From: Guptibacillus spartinae
GTDB taxonomy: Bacteria; Bacillota; Bacilli; Bacillales; Guptibacillaceae
Length of the DNA stretch: 64,000 bases
Direction of reading: 5' to 3'
NCBI RefSeq assembly: GCF_028610625.1
Contig: NZ_JAQQWU010000006.1
Coordinates: 124,001-188,000, forward strand
Shown here: in pieces, positions 43,065 through 52,940 of the stretch
Layout: every line of letters begins with the position of its first letter
Numbering within the stretch: position 1 is the stretch's first letter
Notes under the pieces: model-generated
What the model was told of the DNA's origin: nothing
The model's database searches: none
What the model saw: only the letters and a program-made list of their open reading frames with translations
Made by a program: the position numbers and the translations under genes

Positions 43065-44141
43065 ATGAATCGTTTATCAATTGATACAAACAGCGGCAGT
43101 TATTCTGTCTATATCGGTACTGGAATTCGAAACAAATGGCGAGAGCTGGTTGATTACGCTTCTTACTCAAGGTTTTTCATTATTACAGATGAAGCGGTGG
43201 AAGCAAGGTATTTACCATCTATTCTAGGGGATGAGAATATCCCAACTTTTGTAGTGCCTTCTGGAGAAGGATCCAAATCTTTTACCATGTACCATAAGGT
43301 AATGACGGCATTACTTAAAGCCGACTTAGATCGAAAAGCCTGCATTATTGCTCTTGGCGGTGGGGTTGTTGGCGATCTCGCCGGCTTTGCTGCCGCTACA
43401 TATATGAGAGGTATTGACTTTATCCAGATTCCTACAACGCTATTGGCTCATGATTCTAGTGTTGGTGGGAAGACAGGGATAAACCATGAAGTAGGTAAAA
43501 ATTTAATTGGTGCTTTTCATCAGCCATCTGCCGTTATTTTTGATACGGAGTGTTTAAGAACTCTTCCTGAACGTGAATGGCGTTCAGGTTTTAGCGAAGT
43601 CATTAAGCATGCACTTATTCATGATGAGTCGTTTCTGCGCTGGCTTATGGAGAGAGGCAAACCAGTCCAGGATTACACTGATGAAGAGCTTCAACTTATT
43701 ATTGAGAAGGGCATTAGTGTCAAAGGTGCTATCGTAAAAGAAGATGAGCGTGAAAAGGGAATAAGGGCTTACTTGAATTTTGGTCATACGCTTGGTCATG
43801 CTATTGAATCAGAGCTTGGCTATGGAAAAATGACTCATGGAGAAGCGGTCGCTATAGGCATGATCTATGCCCTTAAGCTAAGTGAGGAATATTTTCAAAC
43901 CACGCTTCGTATGGATGAAATAACAAAATGGTTTCAAGAAATTGGCCTTCCTACTGAAGTGCCCAAAGAGCTTAGAGCTAACAAGTTAGTTAACCGCATG
44001 AAGAAAGACAAAAAAGCAGAAAACAAAACCTTGCAGTTTGTTTTGTTAAAGAAAATTGGTCAGCCTGTTAAGGTGTCGGTAGATGATGAGTCTGCCCTTG
44101 AACTGCTTCAAGCTTGTATAGAAGGGAGCGGCACACATTGA
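43065..44141 (+). CDS. aroB: 3-dehydroquinate synthase
   Basis: A 358-residue NAD- and metal-dependent enzyme, the second step of the shikimate pathway. GGGVVGDLAGFAAATYMRG binds NAD, and the metal ligands are in EVIKHALIHD, LNFGHTLGHAIE and THGEAVAIGM. It follows aroC by two bases and overlaps aroH by four, so these three are coupled. The C-terminus is short and ends GSGTH. Confidence 0.96.
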   Translation: MNRLSIDTNSGSYSVYIGTGIRNKWRELVDYASYSRFFIITDEAVEARYLPSILGDENIPTFVVPSGEGSKSFTMYHKVMTALLKADLDRKACIIALGGGVVGDLAGFAAATYMRGIDFIQIPTTLLAHDSSVGGKTGINHEVGKNLIGAFHQPSAVIFDTECLRTLPEREWRSGFSEVIKHALIHDESFLRWLMERGKPVQDYTDEELQLIIEKGISVKGAIVKEDEREKGIRAYLNFGHTLGHAIESELGYGKMTHGEAVAIGMIYALKLSEEYFQTTLRMDEITKWFQEIGLPTEVPKELRANKLVNRMKKDKKAENKTLQFVLLKKIGQPVKVSVDDESALELLQACIEGSGTH

Positions 44142-44500
44142 TTCGAGGTATTAGAGGAGCAACGACAGTTAACCTAAATGAAAAAGACGAAATTATTCGT
44201 GCAACGACAGCTTTACTAGAACAATTAATTCAACACAATGAAATCAATCCAGCTATGGTGGCGTCCATTCAGTTTACAATGACGGATGATTTAGATGCTG
44301 TCTTTCCTGCTGAAGCAGTTCGAACATTTAAAGGGTGGTCAAATGTCCCGTTGCTTTGCTCATCGGAAATCCCTGTTCAGGGAGCACTACCACTGTGCAT
44401 TCGCTTGTTAATGACTGTAAATACAACAAGTGACCAGGATAAAATCAACCATGTTTATTTGGAGAAGGCTGTGGCACTTCGTCCAGACCTTGCAAGTTGA
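44138..44500 (+). CDS. aroH: Chorismate mutase, monofunctional AroH type
   Basis: Translation should start at TTG 44138, which overlaps the aroB stop (TTGA) and gives the family N-terminus IRGIRGATTV; the product has 120 residues. It rearranges chorismate to prephenate for phenylalanine and tyrosine. CIRLLMTVNT contains the arginine equivalent to R90 of the B. subtilis trimeric enzyme, and HVYLEKAVALRPDL ends the chain. The last bases of the gene form part of the trp promoter TTGACA. Confidence 0.93.
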   Translation: MIRGIRGATTVNLNEKDEIIRATTALLEQLIQHNEINPAMVASIQFTMTDDLDAVFPAEAVRTFKGWSNVPLLCSSEIPVQGALPLCIRLLMTVNTTSDQDKINHVYLEKAVALRPDLAS

Positions 44501-44525
44501 CAAATTTATTTGGTCATACTAGGAT
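44497..44525 (+). promoter_or_regulatory. Promoter of the trp operon
   Basis: Perfect TTGACA (44497-44502), 17-base spacer, TAGGAT (44520-44525). The -35 overlaps the aroH stop codon. Transcription should start near 44532, so the TRAP triplets are at the very 5' end of the leader. Confidence 0.75.
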
Positions 44526-44536
44526 AGAAATAAGTT

Positions 44537-44610
44537 TAGAGTAGAGGCAACATAAGTTATTAAGAGTTGAGAGAGCTGAGAATAGGATAGTTGAGTTGAG
44601 GAGAGCTTAG
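44537..44610 (+). promoter_or_regulatory. TRAP-binding site in the trp leader
   Basis: NAG triplets lie at 44564, 44569, 44573, 44578, 44583, 44588, 44593, 44598, 44603 and 44608: seven GAG and three TAG. The last eight are spaced exactly five bases apart. Two further TAG at 44537 and 44542 lie near the start of transcription. This matches the 11-triplet TRAP target of Bacillus, and TRAP (mtrB) is encoded in this window. Confidence 0.9.
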
Positions 44611-44636
44611 AGGGATACGTCTATACACCCCCTGAG
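44606..44636 (+). promoter_or_regulatory. Antiterminator of the trp leader
   Basis: Bases 44606-44614 can pair with 44629-44636 (eight pairs including one G-T, one bulged A at 44611). This uses the last TRAP triplet and the 5' arm of the terminator, so TRAP binding and antitermination exclude each other. Confidence 0.65.
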
Positions 44637-44654
44637 GTTATTCAGGGGGTTTTT
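44627..44654 (+). terminator. trp attenuator terminator
   Basis: ACCCCCTGA (44627-44635) pairs with TCAGGGGGT (44642-44650) over 9 bp, followed by TTTT. It is formed when TRAP blocks the antiterminator. Confidence 0.9.
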
Positions 44655-44751
44655 ATATACCCTTTTATGGAATATGTAACATTCAGACGATTCGCGTCTG
44701 TTATTTGTTATACCTCTTTATTTTTAATCCTCGGAATACTCAATTTTCCAT

Positions 44752-44773
44752 TCTCCATTACGAAACATGGAGA
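44752..44773 (+). promoter_or_regulatory. trpE Shine-Dalgarno-sequestering hairpin
   Basis: TCTCCAT (44752-44758) pairs with ATGGAGA (44767-44773), covering the start of the trpE ribosome binding site. The same TCTCC can instead pair with GGAGA (44600-44604) inside the TRAP site, the switch known for translational control of B. subtilis trpE. Confidence 0.55.
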
Positions 44774-44783
44774 GGTGAGAAAG

Positions 44784-46295
44784 TTGACTACAGATTATTC
44801 TTCATTTCAAAGGGATGCCGAACAGTTTGGCATGATCCCAATGATGAAGTCGTATTTTCTTGATACGGCTACACCCATTCAAATATTTCAAAATATAGGT
44901 AAGCGAGCAAGCTTTCTATTAGAGAGTAGTGATCAGGAATCCAGGTGGTCACGTTACTCCTTTATTGGCGTCGATCCCATTTATTCTTTCATCGAGCAGC
45001 AAGGGACTTTCATCGTTACGGATGCAAGTGGGAACGAAATTTTACAGGAAAATAATTTTCAATCAGGTGTAAAGGCCCTTTTCGACTATTTAAACCCCAA
45101 ACTTCCTGATCATGATTTTCCCTTTTACGGTGGTGCTGTCGGTTATATAGGCTATGACGCCGTCAGTGAATTTGATAAAATCCCAGTTCATCCAGATCGA
45201 GATGAAAAGATGCCGCTCGTTCATTTCATTGTTTGTGAGAATTTAGTCATCTTTGACCATCATTTAAAACGATTAACGGTTTGTCATCATGCAAGGGTAA
45301 AAGAAGGAGCAGATGTGAACGAAATTTACAACAATGCTTTCTCCGTGATGGAAGAGCTGGTGACCCTTTCGTCTAAGTCGAACCAATCAGAAGTAATGGT
45401 TCTACCGGAAGATGCATCTCATGAAGTGGATTTCTCACAAATTAAATCTAACTATGAAAAACAACAATTTTTAAATGATGTCAATAAAATAAAATCTTAC
45501 ATTGAGGAGGGAGATGTTTTTCAAGCTGTATTATCACAGCGATTTGAAAAGGATATCACGATTGGAGGATTGGATCTTTATCGGGTTCTCCGCGTCATTA
45601 ATCCATCTCCCTACATGTTTTATTTAAAGATGAATGATGTTGAAATTATTGGAAGCTCACCTGAAAAATTAGTTCAGGTTCAGGATGGAAGGATTGAAAT
45701 TGACCCAATCGCTGGCACAAGAAAGCGAGGCAGAACCGATCAAGAAGATAATGAACTCGCAGAAGAATTATTGCAGGATGAGAAAGAGCGGGCAGAACAT
45801 TACATGCTCGTTGATCTTGCTAGAAATGATGTAGGGCGAGTAGCGGAATACGGAAGTGTGTCGGTTCCGCAGTTAATGGATATTGGTCGCTTTTCTCATG
45901 TCATGCACATCATTTCAAAAGTAACAGGGATTTTAGCTCCCCCATTCACTAGTTTAGATGCCGTTGTAGCTTCGTTCCCTGCTGGAACAGTGTCAGGTGC
46001 TCCAAAAGTACGTGCGATGCAAATCTTAAATGATCTCGAACCGACATCACGGTCTATTTATTCAGGTGCAATCGGCTATATTGGATTCGACGGAAATATC
46101 GATTCATGTATCGCAATTCGAACAATGGTGATCAACGATGGAACAGCCTACGTCCAAGCTGGAGCGGGAATTGTAGCAGATTCAATTCCTGAAAATGAAT
46201 GGGAAGAAACGCGAAATAAAGCGAGCGCCTTAATAAAAGCAATTCAGGTAGCGGAAGCGATTTTCGATAAAAAGGAGGAGCGACTTAATGTTTAA
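44784..46295 (+). CDS. trpE: Anthranilate synthase component I
   Basis: Starting at TTG 44784 behind GGAGAGGTGA, the product has 503 residues. The N-terminal part has the tryptophan feedback LLESSDQESRWSRYSFIG-like block (here LLESSDQ and SRYSFIG). The chorismate-binding domain has GDVFQAVLSQRF, NPSPYMFYL, GTRKRGR and FPAGTVSGAPKVRAM. It makes anthranilate with ammonia from a glutaminase subunit. No trpG is present in the operon, so the subunit must be shared with folate synthesis (PabA) elsewhere, as in B. subtilis. Expression is under the TRAP leader. Confidence 0.96.
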   Translation: MTTDYSSFQRDAEQFGMIPMMKSYFLDTATPIQIFQNIGKRASFLLESSDQESRWSRYSFIGVDPIYSFIEQQGTFIVTDASGNEILQENNFQSGVKALFDYLNPKLPDHDFPFYGGAVGYIGYDAVSEFDKIPVHPDRDEKMPLVHFIVCENLVIFDHHLKRLTVCHHARVKEGADVNEIYNNAFSVMEELVTLSSKSNQSEVMVLPEDASHEVDFSQIKSNYEKQQFLNDVNKIKSYIEEGDVFQAVLSQRFEKDITIGGLDLYRVLRVINPSPYMFYLKMNDVEIIGSSPEKLVQVQDGRIEIDPIAGTRKRGRTDQEDNELAEELLQDEKERAEHYMLVDLARNDVGRVAEYGSVSVPQLMDIGRFSHVMHIISKVTGILAPPFTSLDAVVASFPAGTVSGAPKVRAMQILNDLEPTSRSIYSGAIGYIGFDGNIDSCIAIRTMVINDGTAYVQAGAGIVADSIPENEWEETRNKASALIKAIQVAEAIFDKKEERLNV

Positions 46296-47313
46296 AGAAC
46301 AATTAAGTAGAATGATAGAAGGTCATACCTTGTCAGAAACGGAAGCAGAACAGGTGATGGACGTCATTATGGAAGGAAAAGCAAATGATGCCCAAATCGC
46401 AAGTTTCTTAACAATTTTGCACATGAGAGGCGAATCGGTTGCTGAGTTAACGGGATTTGTTCGCTCCCTTCGAAATCATGTCGTTCAGCTAGATCATGGT
46501 GGGCTCCCCCTGATCGATACTTGTGGTACAGGAGGCGACGGGCACTCTACTTTCAATATTTCCACTGCTTCAGCTATACTCGTTTCAAGTCTTGGAGTAA
46601 AAGTCGCAAAACATGGTAACAAAGCAGTATCGTCCAAAAGTGGTAGTGCGGACGTTTTAGATCAGCTTGGCATCCCTACGCAGTCAAGTCGTGAGGAAGC
46701 TGTCACAACGCTTAAAGATAAAAACATGTGTTTCCTATTTGCTCCAAATTACCATGTTGCTATGAAACATGCGGTAAATGCTCGCAAAGCGATTGGATTT
46801 AGAACCGTCTTTAATAGCCTTGGGCCGCTTGCAAATCCGGCTGGTAGTCAGGCACAGTTAATTGGTGTCTATCGTTATGAAAAGGCACTGAAAATGGCAG
46901 AAGCCTTAAAGCGATTGGGGACAGACCGTGCACTCCTCGTTACTGGTGGTGAAGGAATCGATGAATGTTCAATTTCAACGTATACTGATTTCGTCGAGTT
47001 AAGGAATGGGAACATTACGACGTATCGTCTTACACCTGAAGATGTCGGCCTTTCGAGGGGGAGGGCGCAAGATTTGGTAGTAAATAACTCAAAAGAAAGT
47101 GCCGATCTAATTGCACAAATCTTTAATAATGAAGGAAACGAAGCTAGCACTGGCATTGTTCTTTATAATGCTGGAGCAGCTCTCTATCTTGCAGGAGCGT
47201 GTGCCACGATTAAAGACGGTGTTCGAATGGCGAGCGAGGCCATTATAAATAGGACCGGTCAAAAACATCTAAATAGGTTAAGTGCAAAAAAGGAGCTGAA
47301 TGTTCATGCTTGA
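46288..47313 (+). CDS. trpD: Anthranilate phosphoribosyltransferase
   Basis: A 341-residue enzyme that joins anthranilate to phosphoribosyl pyrophosphate. DTCGTGGDGHSTFNIST is the PRPP-binding region, and VAKHGNKAVSSKSGSADVL with GFRTVFNSLGPLANPA complete the active site. The ATG lies behind AAGGAGGAG and overlaps trpE by eight bases, ensuring coupled translation. The gene order trpEDCFBA is that of Bacillus. Confidence 0.97.
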   Translation: MFKEQLSRMIEGHTLSETEAEQVMDVIMEGKANDAQIASFLTILHMRGESVAELTGFVRSLRNHVVQLDHGGLPLIDTCGTGGDGHSTFNISTASAILVSSLGVKVAKHGNKAVSSKSGSADVLDQLGIPTQSSREEAVTTLKDKNMCFLFAPNYHVAMKHAVNARKAIGFRTVFNSLGPLANPAGSQAQLIGVYRYEKALKMAEALKRLGTDRALLVTGGEGIDECSISTYTDFVELRNGNITTYRLTPEDVGLSRGRAQDLVVNNSKESADLIAQIFNNEGNEASTGIVLYNAGAALYLAGACATIKDGVRMASEAIINRTGQKHLNRLSAKKELNVHA

Positions 47314-48076
47314 GCAAATTATTAAAGTAAAACACGATGAGATGGAACGATTTGCTATGCCAGAAGACGAAAAAGTTACGAACGTTTCGTTAATTCAAAG
47401 CTTGCGTAAACCAACCCATGAGTTAAGTCTCATTGCAGAAGTAAAGAAGGCTTCACCATCTAAAGGGATGATTAATGCCAATTTTGATCCCGTAGAAGTA
47501 GCGAAAGCTTATGAAAAAGCAGGTGCGGATGCCATTTCAGTTTTAACGGATGAATCCTTCTTTATGGGGAGTAATGCTTTTCTAACAGAGGTGAAGAAGC
47601 ACGTGTCTTTGCCGGTATTACGGAAAGATTTTATTATAGATACACGCCAAATTGAGGAAAGTAAGCGAATTGGTGCAGATGCGATTTTATTAATTGTAAG
47701 AGCACTTGGGGCAGAAAAGACAAAGGAATTTTACGATTTCGCTTCAAAACTAGGGTTAGAGTGCTTAGTGGAAGTCCATTCAAAAGAAGAGCTTGAAACA
47801 CTTACCTCTCTTTTTACTCCCGCCATTATTGGCGTGAATAATCGGAACCTTGCGACGTTTGAAACTTCAACAAAACAAACCCATTCACTCAGCGAACATA
47901 TCCCTTCCTCTACTTTAATGGTAAGTGAAAGTGGTATCTCAACCTACGAAGATATTAAAGATGTAAAAAGTGCGGGTGCGAAAGCTGTGTTAGTTGGGGA
48001 AGCTCTGATGAGGGATGGAACGTATGAAAAAGGAATTAGGCGTTTGTTCGGTGAAACAGTACATGACAAATCCTAA
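47306..48076 (+). CDS. trpC: Indole-3-glycerol phosphate synthase
   Basis: Starting at ATG 47306 (family N-terminus MLEQIIKVK) the product has 256 residues; an ATG six bases upstream is also possible with AAGGAG. It is a TIM barrel with LIAEVKKASPSKG (catalytic lysine), VLRKDFIID and VSESGISTYEDI. It closes the indole ring from carboxyphenylaminodeoxyribulose phosphate. It overlaps both trpD and trpF. Confidence 0.96.
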   Translation: MLEQIIKVKHDEMERFAMPEDEKVTNVSLIQSLRKPTHELSLIAEVKKASPSKGMINANFDPVEVAKAYEKAGADAISVLTDESFFMGSNAFLTEVKKHVSLPVLRKDFIIDTRQIEESKRIGADAILLIVRALGAEKTKEFYDFASKLGLECLVEVHSKEELETLTSLFTPAIIGVNNRNLATFETSTKQTHSLSEHIPSSTLMVSESGISTYEDIKDVKSAGAKAVLVGEALMRDGTYEKGIRRLFGETVHDKS

Positions 48077-48701
48077 ACTAAAGTTTTGCGGTAATCGATC
48101 GTTGGAGGATTGGAAGAGGGTTAGAGTGAGCGGTGTCCCATATGCAGGGTTTATTTTTGCGAATAGTGTCCGGCGTGTAACGAATGAGCAGGTTAAAAGC
48201 TGGTTAAGTGAATATCCTCCACTAAATGATATGAAGGTTGTTGGGGTATTTGTTAACCCCGAATTGGAAGAGTTGGCTCAAACAGTGAGTGAAGTACCCC
48301 TTGATGTTCTCCAACTCCATGGTAATGAAACACCAGTATTCGCAGCAAAAGTTAAACAAATGACAGGGAAAACGATTTGGAAAGTGATACACCATGACAA
48401 AAAATCTCTGGGTGAAATGAAACGGTACGAAGGAATAGTTGATGGATATATCGTTGACACCAAACTACCTGGTCAATGGGGAGGTACCGGAAAACGTTTT
48501 GATTGGGAGTCTATTCCCTCCTATCAGGCTGCAGCGGCTGAGCAAATGGTACCATTATTTGTAGCTGGTGGCATAAAACCAGATAATCTTCAAGAGCTGA
48601 TAAGCTACCATCCAGATGGAATTGATGTATCAAGTGGAATTGAAACCGACGATAAGAAAGACATAACGAAAATGAACACCATAATCGAAAGGCTGGGATA
48701 A
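48063..48701 (+). CDS. trpF: Phosphoribosylanthranilate isomerase
   Basis: Starting at ATG 48063 (eight bases after GGTGA) the product has 212 residues. [11 protein letters not shown] contains the catalytic cysteine at the KxCG motif, [15 protein letters not shown] follows, and [17 protein letters not shown] holds the catalytic aspartate. It overlaps the end of trpC by 14 bases. The enzyme is a small TIM barrel catalysing the Amadori step before TrpC. Confidence 0.95.
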   Translation: MTNPKLKFCGNRSLEDWKRVRVSGVPYAGFIFANSVRRVTNEQVKSWLSEYPPLNDMKVVGVFVNPELEELAQTVSEVPLDVLQLHGNETPVFAAKVKQMTGKTIWKVIHHDKKSLGEMKRYEGIVDGYIVDTKLPGQWGGTGKRFDWESIPSYQAAAAEQMVPLFVAGGIKPDNLQELISYHPDGIDVSSGIETDDKKDITKMNTIIERLG

Positions 48702-48703
48702 CA

Positions 48704-49891
48704 ATGGCAACAATTGTACCTGATCAACGTGGCAGATATGGAAGATATGGCGGTAAATATGTTCCAGAAACAGCAATGTATGCGTTAGAAGAATTAGAAC
48801 AATCATTAAATGAAGCAATGGCAGACGAACAATTTATGAAGAATTATCATGATGAACTAAAAAAATATTCAGGGCGGCCAACGCCAATTACACACGCAGA
48901 AAATTTATCAAAAAGACTTGGTGGGGCACAAATTTATTTGAAGCGTGAGGACCTTAACCATACAGGGGCACACAAATTAAACAATGCAATTGGACAGGCT
49001 CTTCTTGCTGTTCGTATGGGGAAAGAAAAAATTGTCGCCGAAACAGGTGCAGGTCAGCATGGTGTTGCAGCTGCAACCGTGGCTGCTCGATTTGGCTTAG
49101 AATGTAAGGTGTTTATGGGAGAAGAGGATATTAGACGCCAGGAATTGAACGTGTTCAGAATGAAGCTTCTTGGTGCTGAAGTGGTCCCAGTTTCTTCTGG
49201 TAGCAAAACGTTAAAAGATGCGACAAATGAAGCGATTCGATACTGGGTAGCGAATGTGGAAGATACGTTCTATCTAATTGGTTCAGTAGTAGGTCCGCAT
49301 CCGTATCCAAAGATGGTGAGAGATTTCCAGCGTGTCATCGGTGATGAATCACGTGAACAAATGGAAGCATTGCCTGATCAGGTGATTGCTTGTGTTGGTG
49401 GTGGAAGTAATGCTATGGGGATGTTCTACCCATTTCTTAATGATGACGTTCGTTTGATAGGAGTAGAAGCTGCAGGTAAAGGGATTCATACTGGCGAACA
49501 TGCAGCAACGCTGTCGGAAGGTCGACTTGGAGTGATCCATGGTTCAATTACTTACTTATTGCAAAACGAAACAGGACAAATTCAGGAGCCCCACTCGATT
49601 TCTGCCGGGCTCGATTATCCGGGAATTGGACCCGAGCATGCCTATTTAAATGAAACAGGTCGGGTAACTTATACAGGAATTACTGATACTGAAGCACTTG
49701 ACGCATTAAAAGTTCTCTCTGAAGAGGAAGGCATCATTCCTGCGATTGAAAGTGCTCATGCGCTAGCTGAAGCATTGAAACAAGCGCCTAATATGAATGG
49801 AAATGAAGTGATTCTCGTTTGCCTCTCAGGAAGAGGAGATAAGGATGTGCATACGATTATGGAACATCTTGGGGGTGAAGGTAATGAATAA
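48704..49891 (+). CDS. trpB: Tryptophan synthase beta chain
   Basis: A 395-residue PLP enzyme. K91 in [10 protein letters not shown] holds the cofactor; [17 protein letters not shown] and [15 protein letters not shown] bind substrate and phosphate. It condenses indole with serine. It starts two bases after trpF and overlaps trpA by eight. The TrpB1 type, made with TrpA, is indicated by the operon context and N-terminus. Confidence 0.97.
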   Translation: MATIVPDQRGRYGRYGGKYVPETAMYALEELEQSLNEAMADEQFMKNYHDELKKYSGRPTPITHAENLSKRLGGAQIYLKREDLNHTGAHKLNNAIGQALLAVRMGKEKIVAETGAGQHGVAAATVAARFGLECKVFMGEEDIRRQELNVFRMKLLGAEVVPVSSGSKTLKDATNEAIRYWVANVEDTFYLIGSVVGPHPYPKMVRDFQRVIGDESREQMEALPDQVIACVGGGSNAMGMFYPFLNDDVRLIGVEAAGKGIHTGEHAATLSEGRLGVIHGSITYLLQNETGQIQEPHSISAGLDYPGIGPEHAYLNETGRVTYTGITDTEALDALKVLSEEEGIIPAIESAHALAEALKQAPNMNGNEVILVCLSGRGDKDVHTIMEHLGGEGNE

Positions 49892-50711
49892 ACGATTTGA
49901 GAAGCATGTAAATGGAAGAAACGATCTCTTCATACCTTTTGTTGTAGCTGGTGATCCAACAGAGGAAACGACTATTCAATTAGCATTGATGCTTCAAGAA
50001 GAAGGAGCTAATGCAATTGAACTCGGGATTCCATATTCTGATCCTCTAGCAGATGGTCCGGTGATTCAGCGTGCGTCATTGCGTGCGTTAGAACATGGCA
50101 TGAGCCTTGAGAAAGCAATGGGTCTCGTGAAAAAAATGCGAGAAAAAGGACTTGAAATTCCAGTTGTGATATTTACTTATTACAATCTTTTGTTACAATT
50201 AGGAGAAGAACACTTCTTCGCTTTAGTGCGAGAAAATGATATTGACGGACTACTAGTTCCAGATCTTCCTTTTGAAGAAAGTGAAGAGTGGAGAGAAAGC
50301 TGCAATTCTAATGAGATTGCATTCATTTCTCTTGTTGCTCCAACAACTTCAGAGAAGAGACTGCAAGCCATTTCAAAAGAAGCTACTGGATTTCTTTATT
50401 GCGTCTCGTCGCTTGGTGTTACGGGGACGAGGACTGATTTTCATTCCTCTGTCTTCACATTTCTCGATCGAGTGAAAAAGCATAGTATGATCCCAGTTGC
50501 AGTTGGTTTTGGAGTATCGGCTCCTGAACAAGTTGAAAAGCTAAAAGAGCACTGTGATGGTGTTATTGTTGGTAGTGCGATTATTCGTCAAGTTGAGGAC
50601 CAAGTGGAAGTATTGAAGAAAGAAGCATCCCAAAAAGAGGGGATCGATCAAATTCGTTCATATGTACGAAATTTGATTTCTCCATATGGGAAAGTGAAAA
50701 TCCATTCGTGA
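49884..50711 (+). CDS. trpA: Tryptophan synthase alpha chain
   Basis: The ATG at 49884 follows GGGGGTGAAGG and gives 275 residues. It is a TIM barrel with catalytic E46 in [16 protein letters not shown] and D57 in the same block; [12 protein letters not shown] and [10 protein letters not shown] are phosphate- and loop-forming motifs. It releases indole from indole-glycerol phosphate and channels it to TrpB. A longer in-frame start at 49845 lies within trpB and has no ribosome binding site. Confidence 0.96.
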   Translation: MNKRFEKHVNGRNDLFIPFVVAGDPTEETTIQLALMLQEEGANAIELGIPYSDPLADGPVIQRASLRALEHGMSLEKAMGLVKKMREKGLEIPVVIFTYYNLLLQLGEEHFFALVRENDIDGLLVPDLPFEESEEWRESCNSNEIAFISLVAPTTSEKRLQAISKEATGFLYCVSSLGVTGTRTDFHSSVFTFLDRVKKHSMIPVAVGFGVSAPEQVEKLKEHCDGVIVGSAIIRQVEDQVEVLKKEASQKEGIDQIRSYVRNLISPYGKVKIHS

Positions 50712-50720
50712 GGTGCAGGT

Positions 50721-51824
50721 ATGATTCCAAAAAGACAAATGAAAGGGTTAACTCCCTACAAGCCAGGTAAGCCAATTGAAGAAGTGAAAAAAGAACTTGG
50801 TCTTAAACAAGTAATTAAACTTGCTTCAAACGAGAATCCATATGGTTCCTCTCAAACAGTAAAAGAGGCCATTGAAAAGGAATTGTCACAATTACACATT
50901 TATCCAGATGGCTATGCAGCTTCTCTTCGAACTGAGGTAGCAAAGCACCTTAATGTAAATGAAGATCAGCTTGTTTTCGGCAATGGATCAGATGAAGTCG
51001 TCCAAATCCTATGCAGAACATATCTTGAAAAAGGAACAAATACAGTGATGGCGACGCCAACTTTTCCTCAATATCGCCACAATGCGGTTATAGAAGATGC
51101 AGAAATTCGAGAGGTTCCACTGACTGAAGGAAAGCATCAACTAGAAGAGATGTTAAAAGCCATTGATGAAAATACACGCATCATTTGGGTGTGTTCACCC
51201 AATAACCCTACAGGAGAGCATGTTCCAGAAGAAGAGCTGTTTGCATTTATGGAAGAAGTGCCAGAACACGTACTTGTGGTAATGGATGAAGCATATAAAG
51301 AATATGTGACGGCTACGGATTTTCCTGATACGATCTCAGCGCTCCCAAAATATAAAAATCTCGTCGTACTACGAACATTTTCAAAAGCGTATGGTATCGC
51401 AGCCTTGCGAGTTGGATATGGTGTTGCGCATCCGGAAGTGATCTCGTCAATTGAGCCGTCGCGAGAGCCGTTTAATACATCACGTGTTGCTCAAACTGCT
51501 GCAATTGCTGCCCTTAGAGACCAGAAATTTATCCAGATGTGTCGAGAAGAAAATGAAAAAGGCCGCGCCATTTATTATGCATTTTGTGAAGAATATAATC
51601 TCTCTGTATATCCTTCTCAAGGAAATTTCGTACTCATTGATTTCGGTATTCCTGCTGATGATGTATTTGATTATCTTATGAGGCATGGATACATTGTGCG
51701 ATCAGGCTCTGCTCTCGGCTTTCCAACTTCAGCCAGGATAACTGTAGGCTCTGAAGAACAAAATAAAGAAATTATTAGCTGTCTTTCACAGTTTCTTGAT
51801 GAAAAGAGAAAGGATCCGTCATGA
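50721..51824 (+). CDS. hisC: Histidinol-phosphate / aromatic aminotransferase
   Basis: A 367-residue type I aminotransferase. [11 protein letters not shown] is the N-terminal signature, VMDEAYKEY binds PLP, and [15 protein letters not shown] contains the Schiff-base lysine. In Bacillus, HisC acts in histidine synthesis and also makes phenylalanine and tyrosine from their keto acids, which explains its place in the aromatic operon. It begins nine bases after trpA and overlaps tyrA by four (ATGA). Confidence 0.95.
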   Translation: MIPKRQMKGLTPYKPGKPIEEVKKELGLKQVIKLASNENPYGSSQTVKEAIEKELSQLHIYPDGYAASLRTEVAKHLNVNEDQLVFGNGSDEVVQILCRTYLEKGTNTVMATPTFPQYRHNAVIEDAEIREVPLTEGKHQLEEMLKAIDENTRIIWVCSPNNPTGEHVPEEELFAFMEEVPEHVLVVMDEAYKEYVTATDFPDTISALPKYKNLVVLRTFSKAYGIAALRVGYGVAHPEVISSIEPSREPFNTSRVAQTAAIAALRDQKFIQMCREENEKGRAIYYAFCEEYNLSVYPSQGNFVLIDFGIPADDVFDYLMRHGYIVRSGSALGFPTSARITVGSEEQNKEIISCLSQFLDEKRKDPS

Positions 51825-52927
51825 GTAAAAACGTTGCAGTCATCGGTCTTGGGCTAATTGGTGGTTCTATTGCTCTTGCAATCAAGGCAGGACATCAGGA
51901 TGCCAAAATAACAGGATACGATGTGAATCAAAACCAGCTTGATCTAGCAAAGGCACTTCGTGTAGTGGATCACACCGCTTCTTCACTAGAGGAAGCGGTG
52001 CAAAATGCTGACTATATTTTGATAGCAGCTCCTGTCCTTCAAACAGAACAAATTCTATTACAACTTTCTTCTATCAACTTAAAAGATACAGTTATCATTT
52101 CGGACGTTGGAAGCACGAAGCTTTCCATAGTAAAACATGCGAAAAAGATACTTCCCCCATCTACTACCTTTATTGGGGGCCACCCAATGGCAGGATCTCA
52201 TAAAACAGGGGTGACAGCAGCGAAATCTCATCTTTTTGAGAACGCTTTTTATATTTTGACGCCAGACGATGAAGTTGACAGAAGTAAGTTATATGAACTA
52301 ATGGATCTTTTAAGCGAGACAAATGCGACTTTTGTTGAGCTAGATGCCGAAGAGCATGATTATTTAGTTGGGTTAATTAGTCACTTCCCCCATATTTTAG
52401 CCGCAAGTCTTGTCAACTTTGTTAGCGATCGAAATAATAACCAGCGCTATAACGTAGCAAGATTCGCAGCTGGTGGGTTTCGAGATATCACTCGCATCGC
52501 ATCAGCAAGCCCTGTAATGTGGCGTGATATATTATTAAGAAATAAAGATGTTTTACTCCAAATGACAGAAGAATTGAAGATGGAGTTAGACAGAATTCAA
52601 AGCTATATTAAAGAAGAAAACGGAGACGGTATTTTTAATTATTTTTCAAATGCGAAAAATTTCCGTGATGGTTTACCCGCTCGCTCAAGGGGAGCGATTC
52701 CTGCCTTTTATGATTTGTTCTTAGATGTACGTGATCAACCCGGGGTAATCGCTGCCGTTACACAGAAACTCGCAAAGGAAGAAATTTCGATTACGAACAT
52801 TCGTATTATTGAAACGCGAGAAGACATTATGGGTGTGCTACGGGTGAGCTTTCGCTCGGAAACGGACCGTGATAACGCGAAAGTTGTTCTCGATCGTGAT
52901 TTCGAAACCTATGTAGATGATAAATAA
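51821..52927 (+). CDS. tyrA: Prephenate dehydrogenase
   Basis: A 368-residue enzyme that oxidatively decarboxylates prephenate to 4-hydroxyphenylpyruvate for tyrosine. GLGLIG (9-14) binds [15 protein letters not shown] and [14 protein letters not shown] are substrate motifs. A C-terminal ACT domain (about 298-368; [19 protein letters not shown]) is likely the feedback site. The start overlaps hisC by four bases. A longer family form of about 370 residues is normal. Confidence 0.96.
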   Translation: MSKNVAVIGLGLIGGSIALAIKAGHQDAKITGYDVNQNQLDLAKALRVVDHTASSLEEAVQNADYILIAAPVLQTEQILLQLSSINLKDTVIISDVGSTKLSIVKHAKKILPPSTTFIGGHPMAGSHKTGVTAAKSHLFENAFYILTPDDEVDRSKLYELMDLLSETNATFVELDAEEHDYLVGLISHFPHILAASLVNFVSDRNNNQRYNVARFAAGGFRDITRIASASPVMWRDILLRNKDVLLQMTEELKMELDRIQSYIKEENGDGIFNYFSNAKNFRDGLPARSRGAIPAFYDLFLDVRDQPGVIAAVTQKLAKEEISITNIRIIETREDIMGVLRVSFRSETDRDNAKVVLDRDFETYVDDK

Positions 52928-52940
52928 GGAGAACATGACT

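Noticed and set aside
44667-44783. Longer trpE reading from ATG 44667
   Set aside because: It starts right after the attenuator T-run, has no ribosome binding site, and adds a hydrophobic extension that TrpE proteins do not have.
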